A stretch of 64,000 bases of DNA from Bog-756 sp963812525 (GCA_963812525.1 CAWEVL010000011.1:992001-1056000), one strand, 5' to 3'. Counted from the first letter of the stretch, positions 18,883-28,002 are shown. The notes: generated by a model from the sequence alone, not told the origin. Program-made: numbers and translations.

Positions 18883-18932
18883 GGGTGGCGCACCTCGTGG
18901 GGTCGGTGGTCGGTGGGTCGGTGGGTCGGGGG

Positions 18933-19904
18933 TCAGTCGGCGGCCCGGGAGCGGAGGAACTCCCGGATCCCGGTGGCACTCCAGTTGTCGTGGTCCTCGC
19001 CGTAGGCGGTAATGCCGTCGAAGGTCCACTCGGTCAGGCAGTTGACCGAGTACAGGTTGGGGTTGAGGAACAGCCCGAGCCCGTTGAGGCAACGGCCCTC
19101 GGCGTGGAGGGCACGGCCCAGCTCGTCGACCAGGTCGACGGCCACGGCCACCGGGTAGGCGGTGCCGGGGTGGCGGGCCAGCACCGTCCGGCGGCCCGAG
19201 CCGACCTTGGACCACGCCCCGTCCCGCAGCACGTACCCGTGGATGGCCGTGCTGCCGTCCCCGAACCCGCCGCTGAAGTCCATGGTGATGGCGTGGAAGG
19301 CGTCGGCGTCCGAGGCGGTGGCGTAGCTGTAGCCGCCGCACCGGGCCGGCGTGCCGTGGATGCCGTAGCCGAACTGGGACCGAGGGCCCCAGGACCGGTC
19401 GCGGAACCCGTAGGCGTCCACGGCGAGCTCCTCACCGGCCAGGGTGACGGTGCCCTGGTAGCGGCCGGGCTGGTCCAGGTGGGTCAGGCCCAGGTAGTTG
19501 GGTCGGGCGATGCTGGTGAAGGTGAGGTCCACGCTGATGACCGGTCTGTCCCCGCCCGCCTCCCCCTCGTCGTCGGGATCCCGGTAGGACACCTCGTAGC
19601 GGTGGAGGGGCTCGACGCAGCGGTAGGCGATGCCGTTGGGCAGCCGGATGTCCGAGAGGGGCTGGTCGGGGATGGGGAGATGCCAGAAGTGGCGGGCGTG
19701 GAGGATGTCGGCCGGGGTGCGGCCGGTCTGGTCCCAGAAGTAGGCGCCGGCCGACAGCACCCCCTGGGTGGTCCGGAAGAACGGGTAGAACTGGCCCGAC
19801 AGGCGGCGCTCGGGCACGGTGAAGGTGAACCAGCAGGTCTCGGTCCAGAAGGGGTCGGACGGGTCGGCGGGGTGGAACTCGTCGTCCGGGTGGTGGTCGA
19901 CCAC
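18933..19904 (-). CDS. DUF7064-like / CrtC-like lipocalin-fold protein
   Basis: 323-residue soluble protein resembling the DUF7064/DUF7065 proteins often paired with phosphotransferase-family genes. Features are the DRSWGPRSQFGYGIHG motif near residue 190, many aromatic beta-type segments, and FWTETCWFTFTVPERR near the N-terminus; the overall layout recalls hydroxyneurosporene synthase-type lipocalins. No signal peptide is seen. GTG 19904 (VVDHHPDDEFHP) is chosen because a long GGAGGGGAGGGG purine run lies 6 bases upstream; an upstream GTG at 19931 would translate that run. Function unknown; linkage to a lipid or steroid substrate is only suggested by context. Confidence 0.7.
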   Translation of the reverse strand: MVDHHPDDEFHPADPSDPFWTETCWFTFTVPERRLSGQFYPFFRTTQGVLSAGAYFWDQTGRTPADILHARHFWHLPIPDQPLSDIRLPNGIAYRCVEPLHRYEVSYRDPDDEGEAGGDRPVISVDLTFTSIARPNYLGLTHLDQPGRYQGTVTLAGEELAVDAYGFRDRSWGPRSQFGYGIHGTPARCGGYSYATASDADAFHAITMDFSGGFGDGSTAIHGYVLRDGAWSKVGSGRRTVLARHPGTAYPVAVAVDLVDELGRALHAEGRCLNGLGLFLNPNLYSVNCLTEWTFDGITAYGEDHDNWSATGIREFLRSRAAD

Positions 19905-19997
19905 TGCGCTCCCCTCCCCTCCTACCGTCACGGCCTCTGGCCGGCCGGTCGCCCGGACCGGCCGGCTCCCGAACCTAGCTGACCGGCTGTCAGCGGT

Positions 19998-20072
19998 GAA
20001 GGTGGGCCGGGGCCGGGCGGGGGCCGGGGGGCGCCGGGGGCCGGGCCGGACCGCACCGGGCCGGGGGTCCTG
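19998..20072. repeat. G-rich low-complexity spacer
   Basis: Within the divergent gap between the DUF7064-like gene and dxs, runs of 3-6 G alternate with CC. The + strand could form G-quadruplexes. No gene or clear promoter was recognised in it. Confidence 0.5.
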
Positions 20073-20134
20073 CTATCAGCGGGCGGCGAGGTGAGGCGCT
20101 GGTAGCCTCATCGCAAAGGAACCGTCACCGACCC

Positions 20135-22183
20135 ATGATCCTCGAACACATCGACAGCCCCGCCGACCTCCGGGCCCTCGGCCCCGAGGAACTGTCCCTC
20201 CTGTCCGCCGAGATCCGCGAGTTCATCGTCGACGCGGTGACGGCCACCGGCGGCCATCTCGGCTCCAACCTGGGCGTGGTGGAGCTCACCCTGGCCCTGC
20301 ACCGGACCTTCGACTCCCCCCGCGACGTGATCCTGTGGGACACCGGGCACCAGGCCTACGTGCACAAGCTGGTCACCGGGCGCCGCGAGGCGTTCCCCCA
20401 GCTCCGCCAAGCCGACGGGCTGTCCGGGTACCCCAACCGCACCGAGTCCGAGCACGACTGGGTGGAGAACAGCCACGCCTCGACCATCCTCAGCTACGCC
20501 CACGGCCTGGCCAGCGCCTTCCAGCTCCAGGGCAGCCAGCGCCGGGTGGTGGCCGTGGTCGGGGACGGGGCCCTCACCGGCGGGATGGCCTACGAGGCCC
20601 TCAACAACCTGGGCCACTCCGGCACCCCGGTGGTCATCGTGCTCAACGACAACGGCCGCTCGTACGCCCCCACGGTGTCCCGGCTGTCCCTCAGCCTCAC
20701 CCACCTCCGGCTCAACCCGGCCTACGTCCAGGCCCGCCAGCGGATCCGGCACCTCATCCGCGAGCTGCCCGGGGTGGGCGACCTGGCCTACTCCGGCGTC
20801 CACGGCCTGACCAGCGCCCTGCGCGAGGTGGTCACCCCCCACACCTTCTTCGAGGCCCTGGGCATCCGGTACGCCGGGCCCATCGACGGGCACGACATCG
20901 CCGGCGTGGAGCACGCCCTGGCCAACGCCTCGGAGTGGCTCGGTCCCATCGTCGTCCACGTCGTGACCCAGAAGGGCCGGGGCTACGCGCCGGCCGAGGA
21001 GGACGACGTCCAGCGACTCCACGACGTGAAGGTGGCCGTGGCCCCCACCGGCGAGCCCCCGGTCGACGAGTCACCGGTCGACGAGCCCCCGGGAGACGCG
21101 GACCGGCTGGCCGCGGCACCGGCCCCCGACGACGTTCCGGCAGTGGCCGCTGTGCTGCCGGTGACCACCTTCACCGACGCCTTCACCCGCTCCCTCCTCC
21201 GGCAGGCCGCCGCCGACCCCCGGATCGTGGCCATCACCGCAGCCATGCCCGGGCCCACCGGGCTCCTGCCCTTCGAGGCCCGCTTCCCCGACCGGTTCGT
21301 CGACGTGGGTATCGCCGAGCAGCACGCGGTGACGGCGGCGGCCGGCATGGCCATGGCCGGCCTGCGCCCGGTGGTGGCGGTGTACTCCACCTTCGTGTCC
21401 CGGGCCTTCGACCAGGCCAACCTCGACGTCGGACTCCACGGGCTGCCGGTGGTGCTGGTGCTGGACCGGGCCGGCATCACCGGGGACGACGGGCCCAGCC
21501 ACCACGGGGTGCTGGACATGGCCCTCGGCCTGTCCATTCCCGGGATGACCGTCTTCGCCCCGTCCTCGGCCCAGGAGGTCGAGGTCATGCTGGCCGAGGC
21601 CCTGACCCTCCCCGGCCCCTCCATGATCCGCTTCCCGAAGACGCCGGCGCCGTGGGTGGCACCGGGCACGCCGGTCCCGGTGGGTTCGGGGCTCGAGGCC
21701 CGCCAGGTCCGGGCCGGCGACGGCTCGGTCTGCGTGCTGGCGGTGGGCAAGCTGGTCACGGCGGCCGAGGAGGCCGCCAGGACGCTGGCCGACGAGGGCG
21801 TCGAGGCCACGGTGTGGGACGTCCGGGTGGTGTCGGATCCGGATCCGGCCATGCTGACCGACGCCCTCCGCCACGACGTGGTGGTGACCGCCGAGGACGG
21901 CGTGCGCCAGGGCGGGGCCGGGATGTTCCTGGCCGATGCCCTGCGGGCGTCGTGCCCCCAGGGCGTGGCCCCCCCGGTGGTCACCCTCGGCATCCCCCGG
22001 GCCTACCTCCCCCAGGACAAGCCGGACCGCATCCTGGCGCGGTTGGGCCTCGACGCCGAAGGGTTGGCCCGCTCCGTGCGGGGAGCGGTGGGGTCGGTGT
22101 CCCGGCCCAGGGCCGGCGGGCCGGTGGCCCCGGTCGTTCCTCCCCGGCCGGCCACCCTGACGGCCCAGGACTCGGCCGACTGA
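20135..22183 (+). CDS. dxs: 1-deoxy-D-xylulose-5-phosphate synthase
   Basis: Thiamine-diphosphate enzyme that condenses pyruvate and glyceraldehyde 3-phosphate, the entry step of the non-mevalonate isoprenoid pathway. 682 residues versus roughly 620-640 in typical Dxs. It shows GGHLGSNLGVVELT, the TPP motif GDGALTGGMAYEALNN...NDN, VDVGIAEQHAVTAAAGMAMAG with the catalytic Glu, and DRAGITGDDGPSHHG. The extra length is an acidic, proline-rich linker near residues 305-345. AAAGGA lies about 15 bases before ATG 20135 and a TAGCCT-like box further upstream. It stands alone between the DUF7064-like gene and fadD19. Confidence 0.96.
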   Translation: MILEHIDSPADLRALGPEELSLLSAEIREFIVDAVTATGGHLGSNLGVVELTLALHRTFDSPRDVILWDTGHQAYVHKLVTGRREAFPQLRQADGLSGYPNRTESEHDWVENSHASTILSYAHGLASAFQLQGSQRRVVAVVGDGALTGGMAYEALNNLGHSGTPVVIVLNDNGRSYAPTVSRLSLSLTHLRLNPAYVQARQRIRHLIRELPGVGDLAYSGVHGLTSALREVVTPHTFFEALGIRYAGPIDGHDIAGVEHALANASEWLGPIVVHVVTQKGRGYAPAEEDDVQRLHDVKVAVAPTGEPPVDESPVDEPPGDADRLAAAPAPDDVPAVAAVLPVTTFTDAFTRSLLRQAAADPRIVAITAAMPGPTGLLPFEARFPDRFVDVGIAEQHAVTAAAGMAMAGLRPVVAVYSTFVSRAFDQANLDVGLHGLPVVLVLDRAGITGDDGPSHHGVLDMALGLSIPGMTVFAPSSAQEVEVMLAEALTLPGPSMIRFPKTPAPWVAPGTPVPVGSGLEARQVRAGDGSVCVLAVGKLVTAAEEAARTLADEGVEATVWDVRVVSDPDPAMLTDALRHDVVVTAEDGVRQGGAGMFLADALRASCPQGVAPPVVTLGIPRAYLPQDKPDRILARLGLDAEGLARSVRGAVGSVSRPRAGGPVAPVVPPRPATLTAQDSAD

Positions 22184-22267
22184 CCCCGACCCGGTCGCTC
22201 CGGGGTGCCCCCACCACCGGGTCGGGACACGCCCGGCCCTCCCACCTCAGGTGTTTGCCGCCCGAAT

Positions 22268-22281
22268 CGAAACGTGTTCTA
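22268..22281. promoter_or_regulatory. KstR-like operator upstream of fadD19
   Basis: CGAAACGTGTTCTA matches the mycobacterial KstR motif TNNAACNNGTTNNA at 7 of 8 fixed positions (first base C instead of T). It overlaps the TACTGA -10 box, so a bound repressor would block transcription. Confidence 0.55.
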
Positions 22282-22285
22282 CTGA
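22280..22285 (+). promoter_or_regulatory. -10 box of fadD19, probable leaderless promoter
   Basis: TACTGA ends 7 bases before ATG 22293, and no ribosome binding site is seen. Confidence 0.5.
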
Positions 22286-22292
22286 CTGGCCG

Positions 22293-23936
22293 ATGACGTT
22301 CAACCTGGCTGATCTGTTCGAGGCGGCGGTCGACGCCTTCGGGGACCGGGAGTACCTGGTGGCCGCGGGCGAGCGCCGCACCTTCGCCGAGATGGAGGCC
22401 CGGGCCAACCGGTTGGCCCACTTCATGGCCGCCCAGGGGATCGGCCCCGGCGACCACGTCGGCATCTACTCGCTCAACAGTGTGGAGTGGGTGGAGACGG
22501 CGTGGGCGGTGTTCAAGCTGCGGGCCGTGTGGATCAACATCAACTACCGGTACGTGAAGGACGAGCTCCGCTACCTGTTCACCAACGCCGACCTGGTCGC
22601 CCTGGTCCACCAGGCCAGCTACGGGCCCCAGGTGACCGAGCTGCTGCCCGAGCTCCCCGACCTCCGACTGGTGGTCACCGTCGACGACGGGTCCGGCCAG
22701 CCGCTCCCCGGGGCCGCGGTCCCCTACGAGGAGGCGGTGGCCTCGGGGAGCCCCGAGCGGGACTTCGCCCCCCGGTCCGGCGACGACCACTACATCCTCT
22801 ACACCGGCGGCACCACCGGCATGCCCAAGGGCGTCGTCTGGCGACACGAGGATGTCTTCTACGCCCTGGGTGGGGGCGTCGACCCCCACACCAACACCCG
22901 GGTGGAGCGGCCCGAGGAGATGGTGGAGAAGGGCAGGGGCGGCCAACTCACCCTGCTGCCCATCGCCCCGCTGATGCACGGGGCCACCCAGTGGTCGATC
23001 ATGGGCCAGAGCTTCGTGGGCAACCGGACCATCCTGGTGCCCAAGTTCGACCCCCACGAGGTGTGGACCCTGGTGGGGACCGAGCGGGCCAACTCCATCA
23101 TGATCACCGGTGACGCCATGGGGAAGCCGCTGGTGGAGGCGTTGGACGAGCCCGGCGCGGCCTACGACCTCTCGTCGCTGCTGGCCATCACGTCGTCGGC
23201 GGCGCTGTTCTCGGCGCCGGTGAAGGACGAGTTCTTCAGACACCTGCCGTCCATCTACATCGTGGACGCCATCGGCTCCTCGGAGTCGGGCAACAACGGC
23301 ATGGTGACCATGGACAAGGACAACACCGCCATGAAGAGCGGGCCCACCGTCTCGGTGCTGGGGAACACCGTGGTGTTCGACGACGACCTGAAGGTGGTGG
23401 AGCCGGGCTCGGGGGTCATCGGCAAGATCGCCCGGTTCGGCGACATCCCGGTGGGCTACTACAACGACCCGGTGAAGACGGCCGAGGTGTTCATCCACGT
23501 CGACGGGGTTCGCTACGTGATGCCCGGCGACTACGCCACGGTGGAGGCGGACGGCTCGGTCACCCTGCTCGGACGGGGCTCGGTCTCCATCAACTCCGGC
23601 GGCGAGAAGATCTTCCCCGAGGAGGTGGAGTCGGCCGTCCGGTCCCACCCCGAGGTGTTCGACGCCATCGTGGTGGGTGCCCCCGACGACCGCTGGGGCC
23701 AGCGGGTGGCCGCCATCATCCAGCCCCGGGCCGACAAGCACCCGTCGTTGGAGGACATCCAGGTCCACTGCCGCGACGCCATCGCCGGCTACAAGGTCCC
23801 CCGGCAGCTCCATGTGGTGGAGGCCATCGTCCGCTCCCCCAGCGGCAAGCCCGACTACCGGTGGGCGGCGGAGATCGTGGCCGGCGTGCCCGAGGAGACC
23901 GACAGCGGGGGGCTCCGGACCTCGTCGGGACAGTGA
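22293..23936 (+). CDS. fadD19: FadD19-like steroid acyl-CoA ligase
   Basis: ATP-dependent acyl-CoA synthetase. In Mycobacterium and Rhodococcus FadD19 activates the C26/C24 carboxylated steroid side chain to its CoA thioester. 547 residues, matching the family. Distinguishing segments that I recall from FadD19 are conserved: ININYRYVKDELRYLF, LYTGGTTGMPKGVVWRHED, APLMHGATQWS, AIGSSESG, RGSVSINSGGEKIFPEEVE and the C-terminal SPSGKPDYRWA with the catalytic Lys. The ATG at 22293 gives the family N-terminus and sits 7 bases after a -10 box. A KstR-like operator overlaps that promoter. Confidence 0.86.
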   Translation: MTFNLADLFEAAVDAFGDREYLVAAGERRTFAEMEARANRLAHFMAAQGIGPGDHVGIYSLNSVEWVETAWAVFKLRAVWININYRYVKDELRYLFTNADLVALVHQASYGPQVTELLPELPDLRLVVTVDDGSGQPLPGAAVPYEEAVASGSPERDFAPRSGDDHYILYTGGTTGMPKGVVWRHEDVFYALGGGVDPHTNTRVERPEEMVEKGRGGQLTLLPIAPLMHGATQWSIMGQSFVGNRTILVPKFDPHEVWTLVGTERANSIMITGDAMGKPLVEALDEPGAAYDLSSLLAITSSAALFSAPVKDEFFRHLPSIYIVDAIGSSESGNNGMVTMDKDNTAMKSGPTVSVLGNTVVFDDDLKVVEPGSGVIGKIARFGDIPVGYYNDPVKTAEVFIHVDGVRYVMPGDYATVEADGSVTLLGRGSVSINSGGEKIFPEEVESAVRSHPEVFDAIVVGAPDDRWGQRVAAIIQPRADKHPSLEDIQVHCRDAIAGYKVPRQLHVVEAIVRSPSGKPDYRWAAEIVAGVPEETDSGGLRTSSGQ

Positions 23937-23973
23937 CCCCGATGCTCGTCGTCCGGGGAGCGGGGCCCAACCG

Positions 23974-24597
23974 GTGCCCGTCGACCTGAGCGAGCTGGCC
24001 GCCCCGGAGGGGTGTGCCGTCCTGACCCAGGAGATCCAACGCGGGGTGATCGGGGACCTCACCTCCTTCCCGCAACTGGCCGAGGTGGCCCGTTCCGTCG
24101 GGGTGGTCCCCAACACCGCCCGCCTGCTGGCCGCCGCCCGGGGCCGGGGCGTGCCGGTGGTCCACTGCACGGCCGAGTTCCGGGCCGACCGGGCCGGGTC
24201 CACGGTCAACTGCTCACTCATCGCCGCCATGGTTCGCAACCCCGACCACCTGCTGGTGGGCAGCCCGGCCGCCGAGCTGGTCCCCGAGCTGGGTCCCGAG
24301 CCGGGTGATCTGGTGTCCAACCGCCTCCACGGCGTGTCCCCGTTCACCGGCACCGCGCTCGACACCTGGCTGCGCAGCCTCGGGGTGACGACGGTGGTGG
24401 CCACCGGGGTCTCGGTCAACCTGGGGGTCCTGGGGCTGGCCGTCGAGGCCGTCAACCTGGGCTACCGGGTGGTGGTACCCCGCGACACGGTGGCCGGCCT
24501 CCCCGTCGAGTACGCCGATGCCGTGCTGGACAACACCTTCCCCCTCATCACCACGCTGACCACGGTGGACGAACTGCTGGCCGTCTGGGCGGGCTGA
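23974..24597 (+). CDS. Isochorismatase-fold cysteine-hydrolase family protein, canonical triad absent
   Basis: 207-residue isochorismatase-like fold. Recognisable blocks are VLTQEIQRGVIGD, VPVVHCTAEFRADR, HGVSPFTGTALDTWLRSLGV and ATGVSVNLGVLGLAVEAVNLGYRVVVPRD. Family hydrolases use an Asp-Lys-Cys triad; here the usual Asp position reads Glu or Gln, and the nucleophile segment reads GVSVNLGVLG with no Cys. I recall an actinobacterial subfamily with the same altered segment, so this is probably a conserved variant rather than decay. GTG 23974 is used. It is in line with fadD19, 37 bases downstream, and may be co-transcribed. Confidence 0.75.
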   Translation: MPVDLSELAAPEGCAVLTQEIQRGVIGDLTSFPQLAEVARSVGVVPNTARLLAAARGRGVPVVHCTAEFRADRAGSTVNCSLIAAMVRNPDHLLVGSPAAELVPELGPEPGDLVSNRLHGVSPFTGTALDTWLRSLGVTTVVATGVSVNLGVLGLAVEAVNLGYRVVVPRDTVAGLPVEYADAVLDNTFPLITTLTTVDELLAVWAG

Positions 24598-24929
24598 GCC
24601 GGGACGGTGGGATGGTCCCGTTGGGTCGGGGCGGGGCGGTGCGGTGCGGTCGGGGCAGTCGGGGCGGTCGTACGGGCCTCTGCACGAGGTCCCGAGGTCC
24701 CGAGGTGCCGAGGTGCCGATGACTCGAGAACCCCGGGCGACAGCCGTCTGACCGGGGAGAGCAGCGGACCCGGGACTCTACACCTCTACCAGACGGTGAG
24801 ACTGCTTCCTTCGGGGGTGGGCCGGCTGTCCCATCGGTCGGTGGGCCGTCGCCGCGGTTCCGGCGGTTCCGGCGGCTGCGGGGATGTCCGGTGGTTCCGG
24901 CAGGCCCACCGGACACCGACCGGCGGCGA
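24598..24929. other. Intergenic stretch between convergent genes
   Basis: 332 bases of low-complexity G-rich sequence. It holds GGGGC/GGTGC-type short repeats, four 8-bp units CGAGGTCC/CGAGGTGC at 24685-24716 and a GGTTCCGG-rich block near 24850-24900. No gene, clear terminator or promoter was recognised. Confidence 0.4.
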
Positions 24930-26153
24930 CTACAGCGTCCGGGAACCGTCCAACTGGATCATGGCGTTGGTGGGCAGCTCCTCCACGGTGATGTCCGGGA
25001 TGGGGAAGTTGAACGGCTGGTACTTGGGCCGGGCCGCTTCCCGGAACCGCGTGGTGGAGTGCAGCGGGTCGGAGTCGAACTGCGGGATGACCTTGGTCCC
25101 GAACACCTCGAGCATCTCGTGGACCTCGTCCTCCATCAGGGAGTCCGACGGCAGGCCGAAGACGAGCTGGTCGCAGCCGACCGTCTGGTAGCGGGCCGCC
25201 TGCTCCGCCACCTCGTCGGGCTCGCCGCACAGCAGCCAGCCGTTCTCGATGAGGTAGTCGAGTTGCTCCTCGTTGCCGATGGTGTGGGGCCGCTCGGGCC
25301 AGACCGGTACCCCCTCCTGATGGGGGATGGTGTCGTGGTAGTTGCACACCAGCGAGTACAGGTAGCCCCGGCCCCGGCGGAGGGCGACGGCCCGCGCCCG
25401 CTTGCGGTCGTTGAGACAGATCACCGCGTTGGTCATCATCACGTTGTCGTTCTTGTACTGGCCGAGGGGCTCGGTGCAGTTGGCGATCCCCTCCTTGTAG
25501 GCCTCGATCCGGCCCTTCAGGTTGTAGACCGGCTCGAAGTTGAAGGCGATGGCCCCGATGCCCAGCTCGCCGGCCTGGGTGAAGGTACCGGGGTTGCCGC
25601 AGCCGACCCAGATGGGCGGATGGCCCTTCCGTTGGTACGGCTTGGGCAGGACGTTGTGGGGATAGGGGACGGTGAAGCTCTCCCCCTCGTACATGTAGTC
25701 CTGCTCCTCCCACATGCGGGGGATCTCGCGGATGACCTCGTTCCACTCGGCCTTGGTGGAGTTCTTGTCCAGGTTGTTGAAGGTGGCGATCTCATGGCTG
25801 CCCGCACCCCGCCCGGTGCCCCACTCGAAGCGTCCCTCGAAGAGGTGGTCGAGCATGGCCACCCGCTCGGCCGAGCGCACCGGGTGGTTGACCCGGGGCG
25901 AGAGGTTCATGATCCCGGTGCCGACGTGGATCTGCTCGGTGGCGTGGGCCAGGTAGCCCATCACCACCTCGGGGGCGGACATGTGGCTGTACTCGGTCAG
26001 CGAGTGGTGCTCCCCCACCCAGGCGTACTTCCAGTTGTACTTGTCGGCGGCGACGACGTAGCCGATCTCCCGCTTGAACATCTCGTGCTCACAGGCCGGA
26101 TCGTGTGCGGCCTGACCGGGCAGGTAGCCGTTGAGAAAGACTCCGAACTCCAT
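24930..26153 (-). CDS. LLM-class (luciferase-like) flavin-dependent oxidoreductase
   Basis: 407-residue TIM-barrel protein of the bacterial luciferase-like superfamily. It has MEFGVFLNGYLPG at the start, WVGEHHSLTEYSHMSAPE, the phosphate/flavin-site segment RFEWGTGRGAGSHE, and HPPIWVGCGNPGTF. Such proteins use FMN or F420; the cofactor cannot be decided here. Length is closer to the FMN-type alkanal monooxygenase-like group. GAGAGGAG is 11 bases before ATG 26153. The gene is divergent from fadD17, and the shared 184-base gap holds a perfect KstR-type operator, so it may belong to the same regulon. Confidence 0.82.
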   Translation of the reverse strand: MEFGVFLNGYLPGQAAHDPACEHEMFKREIGYVVAADKYNWKYAWVGEHHSLTEYSHMSAPEVVMGYLAHATEQIHVGTGIMNLSPRVNHPVRSAERVAMLDHLFEGRFEWGTGRGAGSHEIATFNNLDKNSTKAEWNEVIREIPRMWEEQDYMYEGESFTVPYPHNVLPKPYQRKGHPPIWVGCGNPGTFTQAGELGIGAIAFNFEPVYNLKGRIEAYKEGIANCTEPLGQYKNDNVMMTNAVICLNDRKRARAVALRRGRGYLYSLVCNYHDTIPHQEGVPVWPERPHTIGNEEQLDYLIENGWLLCGEPDEVAEQAARYQTVGCDQLVFGLPSDSLMEDEVHEMLEVFGTKVIPQFDSDPLHSTTRFREAARPKYQPFNFPIPDITVEELPTNAMIQLDGSRTL

Positions 26154-26220
26154 GGGGGGTGGTGCTCCTCTCGGTCCGCGCCAGGGTGCGCATTTACGGT
26201 AACACGCAGGCCTGATAAAT

Positions 26221-26234
26221 TGCAACGTGTTCCA
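26221..26234. promoter_or_regulatory. KstR-type operator between LLM gene and fadD17
   Basis: TGCAACGTGTTCCA matches all 8 fixed bases of TNNAACNNGTTNNA. It is in the divergent gap 26154-26337 and could control both genes. A/T-rich TGATAAATT just before it may be part of a promoter. Confidence 0.65.
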
Positions 26235-26337
26235 GATTTGTGCCTAGCTCGCCCCCCAAGTGGGCGATCGGACCTACGGTGGCCTGCCGGCAACACGTCC
26301 AGCGACCGGCACCACCGCCGGCGACCAGGGGGAAGCG

Positions 26338-28002
26338 ATGCAGACCATCGACCAGTTGATCCGCCAGCGGATCGGCGACCGCCGGGTGGGCCTGGTGTTC
26401 GCCGACCGCACCTGGACGCACGACCAGGTGGTCCAGGCCCAGGCAGCCCGGGCCGCCGTGCTGGCCTCGCTCCGGCGACCCGGGCCGTTCCACGTCGCCC
26501 TGCTGTTGGACAACGTCCCCGAGTACGTGTTCTGGATGGGGGCGGCCGCCCTGGCCGGCGCGGTGCTGGTCGGGGGCAACCCCACCCACCGGGGCGACGA
26601 GCTGGCCCGGGACCTGTCCCACACCGAGTGCCAACTGCTGGTGACCAACAGTGACTACCTCCCCCTGGTCGACGGCTACGACCTGGGGACGGCGCTGCCA
26701 CCGGATCGGATCCTGGTCATCGACGATCCCTGCGGCGACCTGTCGTCACCGGCGAGCCCGTACGGCGCGTTGGTCGGGGCGGCGGCCGGAGCTCCCCTCC
26801 CCGACCCGGCCGACACCGCGGTCACCGAGGAGTCGCTCGGCCTCCTGCTGTTCACCTCGGGCACCTCGGGCGCCCCCAAGGCGTGCCTGTGCAGCCAGGG
26901 GAGGTTGGCCCGCATCGGCGGCATCGTGGCCCAGATGTTCTCGCTGACCGGGGACGACGTCTGCTACCTGGCCATGCCCCTGTTCCACTCCAACGCCCTG
27001 ATGGCCGGGTGGGCGCCGGCCCTGTCCGCGGGGGCCACGGTGGCGCTCCGGGAACGGTTCAGCGCCTCGCAGTTCCTCCCCGACGTGCGGCGCTTCGGCG
27101 TCACCTACTTCAACTACGTGGGCAAGCCGCTGTCCTACGTGCTGGCCACGCCGGAACGCCCCGACGACGCCGACAACCCGCTCCGACGCTGCTTCGGCAA
27201 CGAGGCGGCGGAGGCCGACGTGGCCCGGTTCGCCGAACGCTTCGGCTGCACGGTCCAGGACGCCTACGGCTCGACCGAGGGCGGGGCCGCGGTGACCCGC
27301 ACGCCGGACACCCCCCGGGGTGCCCTGGGCCGGGCCCTGCCCGGGACCCTGATCATCGACCCCGACTCGGGCGAGGAGTGCCCGCGGGCGGTCTTCGACC
27401 CGCACGGTCGCCTGCTCAACGCCGAGGCGGCCATCGGGGAGATGGTCAACCAGACCGGTGGGGCGGGCTTCGAGGGGTACTGGCACAACGCCGAGGCCGA
27501 GGCGTCCCGGGTGCGTAACGGCTGGTACTGGACCGGCGACCTGGCCTACCGGGACGCCGACGACTTCTTCTACTTCGCCGGCCGGGACTACGACTGGCTC
27601 CGGGTGGACGGGGAGAACTTCGCCGCCGCCCCCATCGAGGGGATCCTCCAACGCCACCCCGACGTGGTGCTGACCTCGGTCTATGCCGTGCCCGACACCG
27701 CGGTGGGCGATCAGGTGATGGCCACCGTGCTGCTCGCTCCGGGGAGGTCGTTCGACCCGGCGGAGTTCGCCGGCTTCCTGGCCGACCAGGCCGACCTGGG
27801 TACCAAGTGGGCGCCCCGCTACGTCCGGGTCACCGACGATCTGCCCGAGACGGCCACCACCAAGGTGCTCAAGCGGGTCCTGCGCAACGAGGGCTGGCGC
27901 TGCCCCGAGCCGGTGTGGTGGCGGCCGGAGAAGGACGCCCCGTACCGGTTGCTCACCGACGCCGACGCCGATGCCCTGGACCGGGCGGTGGCCCAGCGGT
28001 AG
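26338..28002 (+). CDS. fadD17: FadD17-like steroid acyl-CoA ligase
   Basis: AMP-forming acyl-CoA synthetase, 554 residues. In mycobacteria FadD17 activates the C24 steroid side-chain acid. Segments I recognise from FadD17 are LLFTSGTSGAPKACLCSQG (AMP motif), GDDVCYLAMPLFHSNALMAGW, FSASQFLPDVRRFGVTYFNYVGKPLSYVLATPE and DAYGSTEGGAA, with WYWTGDLAYRDADDFFYFAGR and a late Lys in ETATTKVLKR. ATG 26338 has AGGGGGAAG 4 bases upstream. Transcription probably starts near the KstR-type site about 105 bases upstream. Downstream, 205 bases separate it from the ECF sigma gene. Confidence 0.85.
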   Translation: MQTIDQLIRQRIGDRRVGLVFADRTWTHDQVVQAQAARAAVLASLRRPGPFHVALLLDNVPEYVFWMGAAALAGAVLVGGNPTHRGDELARDLSHTECQLLVTNSDYLPLVDGYDLGTALPPDRILVIDDPCGDLSSPASPYGALVGAAAGAPLPDPADTAVTEESLGLLLFTSGTSGAPKACLCSQGRLARIGGIVAQMFSLTGDDVCYLAMPLFHSNALMAGWAPALSAGATVALRERFSASQFLPDVRRFGVTYFNYVGKPLSYVLATPERPDDADNPLRRCFGNEAAEADVARFAERFGCTVQDAYGSTEGGAAVTRTPDTPRGALGRALPGTLIIDPDSGEECPRAVFDPHGRLLNAEAAIGEMVNQTGGAGFEGYWHNAEAEASRVRNGWYWTGDLAYRDADDFFYFAGRDYDWLRVDGENFAAAPIEGILQRHPDVVLTSVYAVPDTAVGDQVMATVLLAPGRSFDPAEFAGFLADQADLGTKWAPRYVRVTDDLPETATTKVLKRVLRNEGWRCPEPVWWRPEKDAPYRLLTDADADALDRAVAQR

